64,000 nt of DNA from Gaetbulibacter_A aestuarii (GCF_039537665.1 NZ_BAABAY010000001.1:186001-250000); one strand, 5' to 3'; positions 17,302 to 26,908 are shown, counted from the stretch's first letter. The notes: generated by a model from the letters alone, not told the origin. Translations and numbers: made by a program.

Positions 17302-18216
17302 ATGTCTATTGAAGTTTCCGGGATCACCAAATTGTACGGTAAGCAGAAAGCCCTTAACGATGTGTCATTTAAAATTGAAAAACCTGAAATTGTTGGATTT
17401 TTAGGACCGAATGGTGCAGGTAAATCCACCATGATGAAAATTTTAACGACGTATCTGAAACCAACAAAAGGCACCGCAAGCGTTAATGGATTTAGTATTG
17501 ATGACAAACCGGAAAACATTCAGAAAAGTGTGGGCTATTTACCGGAACACAATCCGCTTTATTTAGACCTGTATATCCGTGAATATTTACAATTTAATGC
17601 CGGAATATATAATGTACCAAAATCAAGAATTGAAGAGGTTATAGAGCAAACCGGATTAACTCCGGAATCTCATAAAAAGATCGGGCAACTCTCAAAAGGT
17701 TATCGCCAGCGTGTGGGATTGGCCAATGCCCTACTCCATGATCCTGAAGTTCTTATTTTAGACGAACCTACTACAGGATTAGACCCAAATCAATTAGTGG
17801 ATATTCGAAATCTCATCCGCAGTCTGGGAGAGACCAAAACGGTATTTCTATCGACACATATTATGCAGGAAGTGGAAGCCATGTGCGATCGTGTGATCAT
17901 TATAAATCAAGGTGAAATTGTGGCTGATAAAAAATTAAAAGCCCTTCGGGATGATAAAGAACAAACCGTTATTGTGGAATTCGATTACCGCGTAGAAGAA
18001 GCCTTTTTATTGCAACTTCCTAAAGTGGAAAAAGTCGTAAATAGCCATGATTTTGTATATGAGATCACCTTTAAAACCGGCGAAGATATGCGCGGTCATG
18101 TATTCGATTTTGCACACGATAATAAACTAAAAATTCTGCAACTCAATCAGAAGAATGCGAGTTTGGAAACCTTGTTTAGAGATTTAACAGGAAAAGCTAA
18201 AGCTACTCAAAAATAA
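17302..18216 (+). CDS. gldA: Gliding motility-associated ABC transporter ATP-binding protein GldA
   Basis: A 304-residue ABC ATPase: Walker A GPNGAGKST, Q-loop region GYLPEHNPLY, signature LSKGYRQR (a variant of LSGGQ), Walker B VLILDEPTTG and the switch His in STHIM. Beyond the ATPase (about residue 225 on) is a C-terminal extension. From memory the sequence is very close along its length to GldA of Flavobacterium johnsoniae, which with GldF and GldG forms an ABC transporter needed for gliding. gldFG are not adjacent here. Its 3' end overlaps the convergent GIN-domain gene by 14 bases. Confidence 0.92.
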   Translation: MSIEVSGITKLYGKQKALNDVSFKIEKPEIVGFLGPNGAGKSTMMKILTTYLKPTKGTASVNGFSIDDKPENIQKSVGYLPEHNPLYLDLYIREYLQFNAGIYNVPKSRIEEVIEQTGLTPESHKKIGQLSKGYRQRVGLANALLHDPEVLILDEPTTGLDPNQLVDIRNLIRSLGETKTVFLSTHIMQEVEAMCDRVIIINQGEIVADKKLKALRDDKEQTVIVEFDYRVEEAFLLQLPKVEKVVNSHDFVYEITFKTGEDMRGHVFDFAHDNKLKILQLNQKNASLETLFRDLTGKAKATQK

Positions 18217-18946
18217 GGCGACCTCGATACAATTCCTGAACATCAACAACGGGTGGTTTGTTTGCACAGATCACATTTCCAATTCCTGATATTTTACCTT
18301 TTATAGATTGCTGCGGATTCAAGATCATATCATTTGAACTTCTATTCCAAATGGTTACATTATCTGCTGAAAGGTCACGACCTTCAAAACGGGAAGTTCC
18401 CGCTGCCAAGGTCACATTTAAATTTGTGGCATGCCCTGAAACATAGCAATTGGATAAATTATTGAATACTACACGGAATGTAGTAACGTCCAGTTGCAAA
18501 TAAAAATTAGCACTCGGAAAACCATCCGGATCGTTATAATCCTCGGATAAAATGGTAAAACTGGGATAACTTAAAACGCCATCAGAGCGCACGTCATATT
18601 GCGTAGATGCCCGAATCTCAGTAATATTAGGAGATGTTATATACACCTTGATGCTCGTATAATCCCGAACAAAATTACACGTGTTGTTATCGGTTAAGGT
18701 CAATTTACCATCGGTAACTGTTGCGGTAATATCATGCTGTGAATTCTGTCCGGCTTCAACAACAACTTTTTGAGTAGCACCGTCTTTTAGTATTAATTCA
18801 ATATTTCGATTCACTAAAATCTTGTCAAAAGAAGGAACTGTAACCTCCTCTTGCGTTAAAGGTCCGGCCGATTCAAAACAATCTCCGGCCTTCTCGCCGC
18901 TGCAGGAAAGCATCAATAGAACCAAAATGTAAATTACCTTTTTCAT
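18203..18946 (-). CDS. GIN-domain (DUF2807) lipoprotein
   Basis: A 247-residue lipoprotein: the signal peptide ends in a lipobox (LLMLSC), with Cys about residue 15. The rest is a right-handed beta-helix-like domain of the putative auto-transporter adhesin, head GIN type, with the repeated pattern of short strands such as ITEIRAS, VRSDGVL, FEGRDLS and ISGIGNV. Such proteins are common in Bacteroidota; the role is unknown, perhaps surface adhesion. Its ATG overlaps the stop of the preceding PagL-like gene (ATGA), so the two are co-translated. Confidence 0.82.
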   Translation of the reverse strand: MKKVIYILVLLMLSCSGEKAGDCFESAGPLTQEEVTVPSFDKILVNRNIELILKDGATQKVVVEAGQNSQHDITATVTDGKLTLTDNNTCNFVRDYTSIKVYITSPNITEIRASTQYDVRSDGVLSYPSFTILSEDYNDPDGFPSANFYLQLDVTTFRVVFNNLSNCYVSGHATNLNVTLAAGTSRFEGRDLSADNVTIWNRSSNDMILNPQQSIKGKISGIGNVICANKPPVVDVQELYRGRLIFE

Positions 18947-20043
18947 AATCGTACGCCAATTCCAAATTCAACACATTCAGCTTTAGCACCATGCGATTTT
19001 AAAGTTATCGCGCCGAACCATTTATCGCCAAAATACCTTTTCAAACCAATTCGAAAATACGTGCGTCCTTCAAAATCATAAGGATAATACACATAATAAC
19101 CCAATTGTGTTAATACTGAATAACGGTTTACAAACAATTCATGTCCGGCAAACACACCAACACGTTTGTAATCCTCATTACCCGTCACATTTTCTTCAGG
19201 ATAAGCCACACTGCGATAATAAATGAGTTCCTTTAAAAAATTTGAGAAAAACACATCGGCACCTAACTGCAAAGCACTTTTCCTATTAATTCGTTTATCG
19301 GCATAACCGGAAAATATATAAAACGCATATTGTCCACTCCCAACCACATCACTTTCATTTATTCCGGAACGAAATACAAGATTGTATTTTACAGGTTCTG
19401 TAAACTTGCGATCATCGGCTGCCAGGGTATATTGATAGTTTGGTTTCAGATCGGCATCAAGATCATAGGTCACACCTAAATTCAAAGTTATCGAATTAAC
19501 ACTCGCATTAGGAGCCTTCACATTCGCATTGGAGTAATGGATCAGGGCCAAACCACCCTGAAGACCAAAGCCTTTAAAAAAGGGTTTACTTTTATAATTC
19601 AGCATCACAAAAGTGCTACTCATAACATGAGATCCAAAGGCAATATTTCGGTAGTTCTTCACCTTGTCATAAGGATGATTCGTATGTGCCAAACCCTGCC
19701 CGATCCGCAGCATCAAATGCCGGTTCAAAAAATAAAAATTGTAGTGGGCATAAGCCGAGATCACATTCCCTAATTCGGGATTTTTTAAATTCTGGTATAC
19801 CAAAGAGAATCCATAATCCGGGTAATTATAGCGTTGCTCCCAGGCTTTAAAACCATAAGTTTGTTTGTTCCAGCCTAATATAACACCTTCCGGATGTCCT
19901 TTAATTAAATGGAGAATATCGTTATTGTGAAGCGCAATATTGCCATGAAAATAATTCACATCCACAGCATTTGTATACTGTTTCTCTTGCGAAACACCAT
20001 AAAAGCTCAGAGAAAATAGGATTCCGAATAGAAATAGGCGCAT
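18943..20043 (-). CDS. PagL-like acyloxyacyl hydrolase (lipid A deacylase family)
   Basis: A 366-residue outer-membrane beta-barrel-type protein with a signal peptide (ending YGVSQ) and many alternating aromatic strands; the C-terminus ends in a strand (ECVEFGIGVRL) as outer-membrane proteins do. The block LIHYSNANVKAPN at about residue 185 matches the PagL catalytic His-x-Ser motif. PagL removes the 3-O acyl chain of lipid A. This protein is about twice the size of Pseudomonas PagL, so the substrate may differ. Co-transcribed with the GIN-domain lipoprotein gene. Confidence 0.75.
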   Translation of the reverse strand: MRLFLFGILFSLSFYGVSQEKQYTNAVDVNYFHGNIALHNNDILHLIKGHPEGVILGWNKQTYGFKAWEQRYNYPDYGFSLVYQNLKNPELGNVISAYAHYNFYFLNRHLMLRIGQGLAHTNHPYDKVKNYRNIAFGSHVMSSTFVMLNYKSKPFFKGFGLQGGLALIHYSNANVKAPNASVNSITLNLGVTYDLDADLKPNYQYTLAADDRKFTEPVKYNLVFRSGINESDVVGSGQYAFYIFSGYADKRINRKSALQLGADVFFSNFLKELIYYRSVAYPEENVTGNEDYKRVGVFAGHELFVNRYSVLTQLGYYVYYPYDFEGRTYFRIGLKRYFGDKWFGAITLKSHGAKAECVEFGIGVRL

Positions 20044-20080
20044 TAACGGTAAAAATTACGCCACAAAAGTAAGAGAATTT

Positions 20081-21037
20081 TTAAAACAAGGCCTCTGCAA
20101 TCGCTTTAATATTATCACTTTTACCCATCGAGTAGTAATGCAACACAGGCACACCAAAATCGCGAAGCTCCTTACTTTGCTGTATAGCCCATTCAATACC
20201 AACTTGTCTTACAGCTTTGTTATCCTTACACGCTTCCACTTCAGAGATCAATTCTTCAGGAATATCAATTTTAAAAACCTGTGGCAATAATTGCAAATGA
20301 CGTTTTACGGCAATCGGTTTAATCCCGGGAATAATAGGCACAGTAATTCCAATCTCGCGAGCACTTTCTACAAAATCAAAGAATTTTTTATTGTCAAAAA
20401 ACATCTGTGTCACCACATAATCCGCACCGGCATCTACCTTTTCTTTTAAACGTTTTAAGTCCGATACCAACGATGGTGCCTCCAAATGTTTCTCAGGGTA
20501 ACCCGCCACACCAATACAAAAATCCGTTTTATAATCCGATTCTACCACATCTAGCAAATACTTCCCCTGGTTCAAATTGGTCATCTGTTTCACCAGATCG
20601 CAGGCAAAATGATTTCCACCTTCCGAAGGCTCAAAGTACTGTTGATGTTTCATCGCATCGCCACGAAGCGCCATCACATTTTCAATCCCCAAATAATGGC
20701 AATCTACCAGTAAATATTCAGTTTCCTCCTTCGTAAACCCACCGCACAATACATGTGGTATCGTATCCACGTTATATTTGTGTTTTATCGCCGCACAAAT
20801 CCCAACCGTTCCGGGGCGCATCCTTGTAATTTTACGATCCAAAAGGCCATCACCTTTATCAATATACACGTACTCCTCGCGCGAGGTGGTCACATCAATA
20901 AACGGCGGTTTAAATTCCATCAACGGGTCAATATTATTGTACAGTTCGTCAATACTCGTCCCCTTTTTCGGCGGTATAATCTCAAACGAAAACAGGGTTT
21001 TTCCCTTTGCGTTTTCAATATGTTCAGTTACTTTCAT
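20081..21037 (-). CDS. metF: Methylenetetrahydrofolate reductase [NAD(P)H]
   Basis: Reduces 5,10-methylene-THF to 5-methyl-THF, the methyl donor for MetH. TIM-barrel flavoenzyme of about 318 residues with FSFEIIPPKKG at the N-terminus, FIDVTTS, LALRGD-type block (MALRGD) and DYVVTQMFFDN. The start is the ATG at 21037 (MKVTEHIE); the ATG at 21061 lies inside an interspersed repeat and is rejected. It follows metH across an 84-base repeat and should be in the same riboswitch-controlled unit. Confidence 0.95.
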   Translation of the reverse strand: MKVTEHIENAKGKTLFSFEIIPPKKGTSIDELYNNIDPLMEFKPPFIDVTTSREEYVYIDKGDGLLDRKITRMRPGTVGICAAIKHKYNVDTIPHVLCGGFTKEETEYLLVDCHYLGIENVMALRGDAMKHQQYFEPSEGGNHFACDLVKQMTNLNQGKYLLDVVESDYKTDFCIGVAGYPEKHLEAPSLVSDLKRLKEKVDAGADYVVTQMFFDNKKFFDFVESAREIGITVPIIPGIKPIAVKRHLQLLPQVFKIDIPEELISEVEACKDNKAVRQVGIEWAIQQSKELRDFGVPVLHYYSMGKSDNIKAIAEALF

Positions 21038-21049
21038 AATTCGTTTTTT

Positions 21050-21133
21050 GGGCGTTACCACAAGGGTCGCGCTTTCCGCTATATCTTTTTTTCCTGCGTC
21101 AAAAAAGGATGCCGCTGCAATCCCTAACGCAGG
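21050..21133 (+). repeat. Interspersed GGGCGTTACC-type repeat, copy B
   Basis: Begins GGGCGTTACCACAAGGGTCG, has the inner blocks TTTCCGC and GGATGCCGCTGCAATCC, and ends TAACGCAGG. It fills the whole metH-metF gap, touching the metH stop codon at 21134. Copies A (3827) and C (45824) share both ends. Confidence 0.78.
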
Positions 21134-23803
21134 CTATTCTGCAATATTAGGATGCAACCATTTTCGGGCTTTGTCCTTCGAAATACCTTTTCTATTGGCA
21201 TAATCGGTAACCTGATCATCAGTAATTTTACCTAATCCAAAATACTTTGCTTCAGGATGAGCAAAATAATATCCGGATACCGCTGCTGCCGGCCACATCG
21301 CCAGACTTTCGGTTAGCGATACGCCTATTTTATTTTCAACATCCAGCAAGTCCCAAATGGTTTCCTTCTCCAAATGGTCCGGGCAAGCCGGATATCCCGG
21401 TGCCGGCCTGATGCCTTTATAATGTTCTTTAATTAGATCGTCGTTACTCAAATCCTCATCCGGCGCATAACCCCAATGCTTTATCCGAATTTGTTTGTGC
21501 AAATATTCTGTAAAGGCTTCTGCAAATCGGTCTGCCAATGCCTGTGCCATGATCGCGTTATAATCATCATGCTTCGCTTTGAAACTTTCAGCCAATTCCT
21601 GAGCTCCAAAAATCCCCACGCAAAACGCCCCGACATAATCGGTTTTTCCCGAGGTTTCCGGTGCAACAAAATCAGCTAAAGCAAAATTAGCTAATCCTTC
21701 ACGTTTTTTTAACTGCTGACGCAAGGTTCGGAATACGGCAATAGCTTCGCCTTTTTTCTTCACCACAATATCGTCCTCTACACTATTCGCCTCAAAAAGT
21801 CCGAAAATTGCTTTTGGCTTTAATTGTTGTTTGGCAATAATCTCCTGGATCATCATTTGCGCATCATCAAATAACTGGGTAGCCTGTTCACCAACGAGAT
21901 CATCTTTCAAAATCTCCGGATATTTTCCGTGCAGATCCCAACTTCTAAAAAACGGACTCCAGTCAATAAAGTTCAACAGATCCTTTAAACTTAACTGCTC
22001 CAATACCTGAATACCCATTTCTTTAGGTTTTACCGGTAGATATTGTTCCCAATCCGGTGTAAACTTTTTACCCCGTGCTTCTGCCAGTGAAATATAATTT
22101 TTCTCCTTACCGCGTTTTAAAAACCTGGTCCGGAATTCCTCATAATCTTTTTTTAGCTTGGCAACATAAGCCTTACTGGAATTTTTATTCAATAAATCCC
22201 CAACAACAGTTACCGCCCGCGACGCATCATTCACGTGCACTACGGCGTTTTTATATTGGGTGTCTATTTTAACTGCGGTATGTGCTTTAGAGGTTGTAGC
22301 ACCACCAATTAAAAGTGGCACTTCAAAATTCTCACGCTGCATTTCTTTAGCCAAATACACCATTTCATCCAAAGACGGTGTGATCAATCCGGATAAACCA
22401 ATCGCATCCACACGCTCTCTAATCGCGGTTTCAATAATTTTTTCCGGTGGTACCATGACGCCTAAATCCACAATCTCATAATTGTTACAAGCCAGAACCA
22501 CACTCACAATATTTTTACCAATATCATGAACATCGCCTTTCACGGTCGCCATCAGGATTTTCCCAACAGGTTCCTGCTTATCGGTTTTCTCTGCTTCAAT
22601 AAACGGATTCAAATAAGCCACTGCCTTTTTCATTACCCGTGCCGATTTCACGACTTGTGGTAAGAACATTTTTCCCGCTCCAAACAGATCGCCAACCACA
22701 TTCATCCCGGTCATCAATTCACCTTCAATCACTTCGATGGGTTTATTGGCGGCCAAACGCGCTTCTTCAATATCTTCAATAATAAAGGCGTCGATACCTT
22801 TTACCAAAGCATGGGTAATACGTTCTTGCAACGGATTCTCACGCCAGGAAAGGTCCGCCGTTTTTTCAGCTTTTTCACCTTTAACGGTTTCAGCAAATTC
22901 TAATAAACGTTCTGTTGCATCATCTCTACGGTCTAACAAAACATCCTCGACATGTTCGAGGAGATCTTTCGGAATATCATCATAAACCTCTAGCATCGCA
23001 GGGTTTACGATACCCATATTCATTCCCGCTTGGATGGCATGATACAAAAATGCCGAATGCATTGCTTCCCGCACCGTATCGTTCCCACGAAATGAAAAGG
23101 ACACATTACTTACGCCACCACTTACGGAAACGTTTTGCAAATTATTTCGAACCCAACGTGTGGCTTCTATAAAATCGATAGCATTTCTGCGATGTTCTTC
23201 CATACCTGTGGCTACCGGAAAAATATTCAAATCGAAAATGATATCCTCCGAAGGAAAACCAACCTTATTCACCAAAATATCATAGGACCGTTTTGCAATT
23301 TCAATACGGCGTTCGTAATTATCCGCCTGTCCTACTTCGTCAAAAGCCATCACGATCATGGCAGCGCCATAGCGCTTTATTTGCTTGGCTTCCCAGATAA
23401 ATTTTTCCTCTCCTTCTTTCAACGAAATGGAGTTCACCACACATTTCCCTTGAACTACCTGTAAACCGGCTTCAATAATGTCCCATTTGGAACTGTCGAT
23501 CATGATGGGTACGCGACAAATATCGGGTTCGGCAGCGATCAAATTTAAAAACCTAACCATGGCTTTTTTACCATCGATCAGACCATCATCCATATTGATA
23601 TCAATGATCTGCGCACCACCATCCACCTGGTGTCTGGCAATCTCTAGAGCCTCATCAAATTGTTCGTCTTTAATTAAACGTAAAAACTTGCGTGACCCGG
23701 CCACGTTGGTGCGTTCCCCAACGTTTACAAAGTTGCTGTTCGCGTTTAAAACCACAGGTTCTAAACCGGATAAACGCATGTATTTTGTTTGTTTTAATGC
23801 CAT
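21134..23803 (-). CDS. metH: Methionine synthase, pterin/cobalamin/activation part
   Basis: Large part (889 residues) of a cobalamin-dependent methionine synthase split into two genes. Domains in order: methyl-THF (pterin)-binding domain from about 20 (FVNVGERTNVAGSRKF), cap and B12-binding domain about 330-560 with the base-off motif DVHDIGKNI, and SAM-dependent reactivation domain about 580-889 (RPAPGYPACPDHLEK). The homocysteine-binding part is the separate gene at 24025-25029. Together they equal the E. coli MetH chain. ATG start at 23803. A 221-base gap with repeats separates the two parts. Confidence 0.95.
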   Translation of the reverse strand: MALKQTKYMRLSGLEPVVLNANSNFVNVGERTNVAGSRKFLRLIKDEQFDEALEIARHQVDGGAQIIDINMDDGLIDGKKAMVRFLNLIAAEPDICRVPIMIDSSKWDIIEAGLQVVQGKCVVNSISLKEGEEKFIWEAKQIKRYGAAMIVMAFDEVGQADNYERRIEIAKRSYDILVNKVGFPSEDIIFDLNIFPVATGMEEHRRNAIDFIEATRWVRNNLQNVSVSGGVSNVSFSFRGNDTVREAMHSAFLYHAIQAGMNMGIVNPAMLEVYDDIPKDLLEHVEDVLLDRRDDATERLLEFAETVKGEKAEKTADLSWRENPLQERITHALVKGIDAFIIEDIEEARLAANKPIEVIEGELMTGMNVVGDLFGAGKMFLPQVVKSARVMKKAVAYLNPFIEAEKTDKQEPVGKILMATVKGDVHDIGKNIVSVVLACNNYEIVDLGVMVPPEKIIETAIRERVDAIGLSGLITPSLDEMVYLAKEMQRENFEVPLLIGGATTSKAHTAVKIDTQYKNAVVHVNDASRAVTVVGDLLNKNSSKAYVAKLKKDYEEFRTRFLKRGKEKNYISLAEARGKKFTPDWEQYLPVKPKEMGIQVLEQLSLKDLLNFIDWSPFFRSWDLHGKYPEILKDDLVGEQATQLFDDAQMMIQEIIAKQQLKPKAIFGLFEANSVEDDIVVKKKGEAIAVFRTLRQQLKKREGLANFALADFVAPETSGKTDYVGAFCVGIFGAQELAESFKAKHDDYNAIMAQALADRFAEAFTEYLHKQIRIKHWGYAPDEDLSNDDLIKEHYKGIRPAPGYPACPDHLEKETIWDLLDVENKIGVSLTESLAMWPAAAVSGYYFAHPEAKYFGLGKITDDQVTDYANRKGISKDKARKWLHPNIAE

Positions 23804-23832
23804 GAATTAATATTAATTCAAATTTATTTTTT

Positions 23833-24003
23833 GTTATTACGAGGTGCTTCGCTCCGTAGATTCCCGCCTCCGCGGGAATGACACCTATGAGGCTTTATGT
23901 ATTTTATACGTTATTACGAGGAGCTTCGCGACGTGGTAATCTTTTCAAATGAACTCTAGAGTTAATTATTCGAGAGATTGCTTCGCTATGCTCGCAATGA
24001 CGT
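23833..24003. repeat. Interspersed palindromic repeats between the two metH genes
   Basis: Two related units begin GTTATTACGAGG (23833 and 23910). The first holds a perfect 8-bp hairpin ATTCCCGC/GCGGGAAT (23860-23879). The second contains GAGCTTCGCGACGTGGTAATC and ends with GATTGCTTCGC and TCGCAATGACG. This second unit resembles, in reverse orientation, the unit of the tandem array at 46002-46330. No coding potential. Confidence 0.72.
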
Positions 24004-24024
24004 ATCCTTTTTTATTCATTCTTC

Positions 24025-25029
24025 CTAAACTGCCACAGCCAAAGGCCGCGGTTCATATTTTGCTGCTACATTAGCGATCACCCGAATATGTTCCGGTGTG
24101 GTTCCGCAGCAACCACCAATGATGTTTACCAAATTCTTCTTAAAATAGGCTTCTATTTGCTCTGCCATATCCTCCGGAGATTCATCATATTCACCAAACG
24201 CATTGGGCAAACCCGCATTGGGATGTGCTGAAATTGCAAAATCTGTTTTCTTGGCAATAGCCTCTAAATGCGGTTGCAAGAGATTCGCTCCTAAGGCGCA
24301 ATTAAATCCAATGGATAACAAGGGTATATGCGACACCGAGATCAAAAAAGCTTCCGCCGTTTGCCCCGATAAAGTTCTTCCTGAAGCATCCGTTATGGTA
24401 CCACTCAACATGATAGGGATATCCATACCACGCGCTTCCTTCACCTCTTCAATGGCAAACAAGGCGGCTTTCGCATTGAGCGTATCAAACACGGTTTCTA
24501 CTAGAAGTATATCAACGCCACCATCGATCAAGGCTTCTACCTGTTCTTTATAAGCCACACGCAGATCTTCAAAAGTTACTGCGCGATATCCCGGGTCATT
24601 CACGTCAGGCGACATACTTGCCGTCCGATTTGTAGGCCCTATCGAACCAGCTACGAAACGAGGTTTATTGGGTTCTCTGGTTGTAAATTCCTGGGCAACC
24701 TCTTTGGCCAATTTCGCCGACTGATAATTCAACTCATACACCAGATTTTCCATCTGGTAATCGGCCATAGCAATGCGTGTCCCGGAAAAGGTATTTGTTT
24801 CCACGATATCCGCTCCGGCCGCAAAATATTTCGCATGAATTTCTTTAATAGCCTGCGGTTGGGTAATGGATAAAAGATCATTATTACCCTGCAATGCAGT
24901 TGGATAATCTTTGAAACGCTCGCCTCTAAAATCGGCTTCATTAAATTTATACGCCTGCAACATGGTACCCATAGCGCCGTCCAGCACTAAAATGCGGTCT
25001 TGTAAAGCTTTTTGTAAGGTTGTTGACAT
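24025..25029 (-). CDS. Methionine synthase, homocysteine-binding part
   Basis: A 334-residue homocysteine S-methyltransferase domain, corresponding to the N-terminal module of MetH. It binds zinc and activates homocysteine: see VLDGAMGTM at the start, GFNCALGAN and the zinc motif GGCCGTTPEHI near the C-terminus. Split MetH is common in Bacteroidota. The ATG at 25029 lies in the 3' arm of a hairpin formed downstream of the SAM-I aptamer, so its translation should be repressed by SAM. First gene of the metH-metH-metF unit. Confidence 0.94.
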   Translation of the reverse strand: MSTTLQKALQDRILVLDGAMGTMLQAYKFNEADFRGERFKDYPTALQGNNDLLSITQPQAIKEIHAKYFAAGADIVETNTFSGTRIAMADYQMENLVYELNYQSAKLAKEVAQEFTTREPNKPRFVAGSIGPTNRTASMSPDVNDPGYRAVTFEDLRVAYKEQVEALIDGGVDILLVETVFDTLNAKAALFAIEEVKEARGMDIPIMLSGTITDASGRTLSGQTAEAFLISVSHIPLLSIGFNCALGANLLQPHLEAIAKKTDFAISAHPNAGLPNAFGEYDESPEDMAEQIEAYFKKNLVNIIGGCCGTTPEHIRVIANVAAKYEPRPLAVAV

Positions 25030-25067
25030 ACCTTTTGTTTTATGTATCTGTATGTCATCAAGAAAAG
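25024..25067 (-). promoter_or_regulatory. Expression platform of the metH SAM-I riboswitch
   Basis: The segment TGACATAC (25050-25057) pairs with GTATGTCA (25024-25031), which contains the metH start codon, over eight bases. The overlapping segment CTTTTCTTGATGAC (25054-25067) can instead pair with the 5' end of the aptamer (GTTATCAAGAAAGG, 25187-25200) over 14 positions with two G-U pairs. The two pairings exclude each other. With SAM the P1 stem forms and the start codon is hidden; without SAM the start is free. This is a translational switch; inferred from pairing only. Confidence 0.72.
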
Positions 25068-25084
25068 TAAGGGAAACACTTTTC

Positions 25085-25200
25085 GTTATCTTTCTAATAA
25101 AAGTTTATTAGTAGAATTTAGCACCTTCTTTAATCTGTGTTACAGAAAAAAGGGTTGCCAAGGCTTCAACGGGTCTAGTCCCTCGGCCTTTCTTGATAAC
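25085..25200 (-). ncRNA. SAM-I riboswitch (S-box) upstream of metH
   Basis: The minus-strand sequence carries the S-box core: P1 GTTATC/GATAAC (25195-25200 with 25085-25090), ATCAAGAAAGG, GAGGGACTAGACCC, GTTGAAGCCTTGGCAACCC, AAGGTGCTAAATTC, and a P4 hairpin CTAATAA/TTATTAG (25094-25111) followed by AAAGATAAC. All four helices of the class are placed in order. It precedes the methionine synthase genes. Confidence 0.95.
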
Positions 25201-25273
25201 ATATAGTACAGTTATGAACTGCGACAAAAATAATAACTATATTTTTCTTAACCTTGAAAAAGGCTATAAAAAA

Positions 25274-26167
25274 TTAATCAAATAAGGTTGATGATAAATA
25301 GCGGTCACCTCTGTCGCAAATAATAGCTACTATTAATCCCTTATCTATTTTTTCTGCGGTTTGCAGCGCGCAATACACCGAGCCACCACTACTCATACCC
25401 GCGAAAACACCTTCTTCTTTTGCCAAACGTTGCGTTGTTGCTTTGGCATCTTCTTCCGAAACATCAATAACTGTATCAACGCGTTTTGGATCGAAGAATT
25501 TTGGCACATATTCCGGAGACCATTTACGGATACCGGGAATTCGAGCACCTTCAGCAGGTTGCGCTCCAACAATTTCAATATTAGGATTTTGTTCTTTCAA
25601 ATATTTCGATGTTCCGGTAATGGTTCCGGTCGTTCCCATCGTGGCTACGAAATGCGTGATCTTACCTTCGGTATCTCTCCAGATTTCCGGTCCGGTCGTT
25701 TTATAATGAGCCTTCCAGTTATCATCATTTTCAAACTGGTTCAGTAAAGTATATCCTTTTTCATCACGTAATTTGAAAGCCAGATCGCGAGACCCTTCAA
25801 TTCCAATGTCAGCAGGCGTTAAAATCACTTCAGCACCGTAGGCCCTCATGGTTTTCACACGTTCTTCCGTAGAATTTTCAGGCATGATTAGCACCATTTT
25901 TAAACCTAACAGATTGGCCACAAAGGCCAAACCAATCCCGGTATTTCCGCTGGTTGCTTCAACAAGCGTATCGCCTTTTTTTATATCACCACGTTTTAAT
26001 GCTTCATTCACCATATTAAAAGCCGGGCGATCCTTAACACTTCCGGCAGGATTATTCCCTTCTAGTTTTAAAAACAAACGTACTCCCGGTTTGGAAAGTA
26101 AATGTGACGCTTCAACTAAAGGTGTATTTCCTATTTCGTTTAATATGCTATTTTTTTCGAATGCCAT
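25274..26167 (-). CDS. cysM: Cysteine synthase (O-acetylserine sulfhydrylase B type)
   Basis: PLP enzyme that makes cysteine from O-acetylserine and sulfide. The PLP lysine is in GSVKDRPAFNM and the phosphate/substrate loop EATSGNTGIG is intact. Length 297. The VKDRPA block and the shorter length suggest the CysM rather than CysK subtype. The gene overlaps cysE by 20 bases, so the two enzymes of the cysteine branch are translationally coupled. It is the last gene of the sulfate-assimilation unit. Confidence 0.93.
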   Translation of the reverse strand: MAFEKNSILNEIGNTPLVEASHLLSKPGVRLFLKLEGNNPAGSVKDRPAFNMVNEALKRGDIKKGDTLVEATSGNTGIGLAFVANLLGLKMVLIMPENSTEERVKTMRAYGAEVILTPADIGIEGSRDLAFKLRDEKGYTLLNQFENDDNWKAHYKTTGPEIWRDTEGKITHFVATMGTTGTITGTSKYLKEQNPNIEIVGAQPAEGARIPGIRKWSPEYVPKFFDPKRVDTVIDVSEEDAKATTQRLAKEEGVFAGMSSGGSVYCALQTAEKIDKGLIVAIICDRGDRYLSSTLFD

Positions 26168-26894
26168 TTTTTCTGGGTCTGATTTTTATTTCAGTTTGAT
26201 AGGTCACCACTGAATTTTCGGGTACCGATTGCGTAATCCAAACATTGGCCCCGATAATACTATTTTTTCCGATCGTAATATCACCACCTAAAATAGTTGC
26301 GTTCGCATAGATCGTTACATTGTCTTCAATGGTAGGATGGCGTTTTACAGAAGCTAATTCTTTTGAAATTTGAATACCTCCTAAAGTAACACCCTGATAA
26401 ATTTTCACCTGATTACCAATAACTGAGGTTTCCCCGATAACAATACCGGTACCGTGATCGATGTAAAACGATTCGCCTATACTTGCTCCGGGATGAATAT
26501 CGATTCCTGTGATCCCGTGAATGTATTCACTCATCATACGGGGCAAAATATAAACCCCCAGAGTATGTAACTCATGACTTAAACGATAAATGGATATCGC
26601 ATGAAAACCCGGATATGCCAAATATACTTCTTGCAGGCAATGTGATGCCGGATCGTTACATTCAAAAGCTATCGCATCTTTATCGAGCCTGGCTCTGATT
26701 TCAGGCAGCTGTGTTCTGAATTTTTCCCAGATCGAGTTTCCATTTTCAATTTCCAGTTTATTGAGGATTTTCAAAAAGGTTGTTTCGAGGAAAGCTTCAT
26801 GAATCTCAGCTTGCTCCGCATCGAATAGGGAATAAAATAGTTTTTTGGTGAATGTTTTAACCGTATCTTTTAAACAAACATTGTAACTTTTCAC
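26148..26894 (-). CDS. cysE: Serine O-acetyltransferase
   Basis: Acetyl-CoA:serine transferase giving O-acetylserine. The N-terminal helical region is about 1-130 and the C-terminal left-handed beta-helix of hexapeptide repeats about 130-240 (IDIHPGASIGESFYIDHGTG, VIGETSVIGNQVKIYQGVTL). The His and Asp of HPGA and DHGTG are present. A GTG start at 26894 is used because no ATG lies near it. It overlaps cysM by 20 bases and starts 14 bases after the flavoprotein gene. Confidence 0.92.
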   Translation of the reverse strand: MKSYNVCLKDTVKTFTKKLFYSLFDAEQAEIHEAFLETTFLKILNKLEIENGNSIWEKFRTQLPEIRARLDKDAIAFECNDPASHCLQEVYLAYPGFHAISIYRLSHELHTLGVYILPRMMSEYIHGITGIDIHPGASIGESFYIDHGTGIVIGETSVIGNQVKIYQGVTLGGIQISKELASVKRHPTIEDNVTIYANATILGGDITIGKNSIIGANVWITQSVPENSVVTYQTEIKIRPRKNGIRKK

Positions 26895-26908
26895 GTAGGT
26901 GGAATAGG

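Noticed and set aside
21038..21061. Upstream ATG for metF at 21061
   Set aside because: The extra codons are inside an interspersed repeat and do not match the MetF N-terminus.
20753..21203. Plus-strand frames opposite metF and the metF-metH gap
   Set aside because: They are antisense shadows of metF, metH and the repeat, with no recognisable domain.
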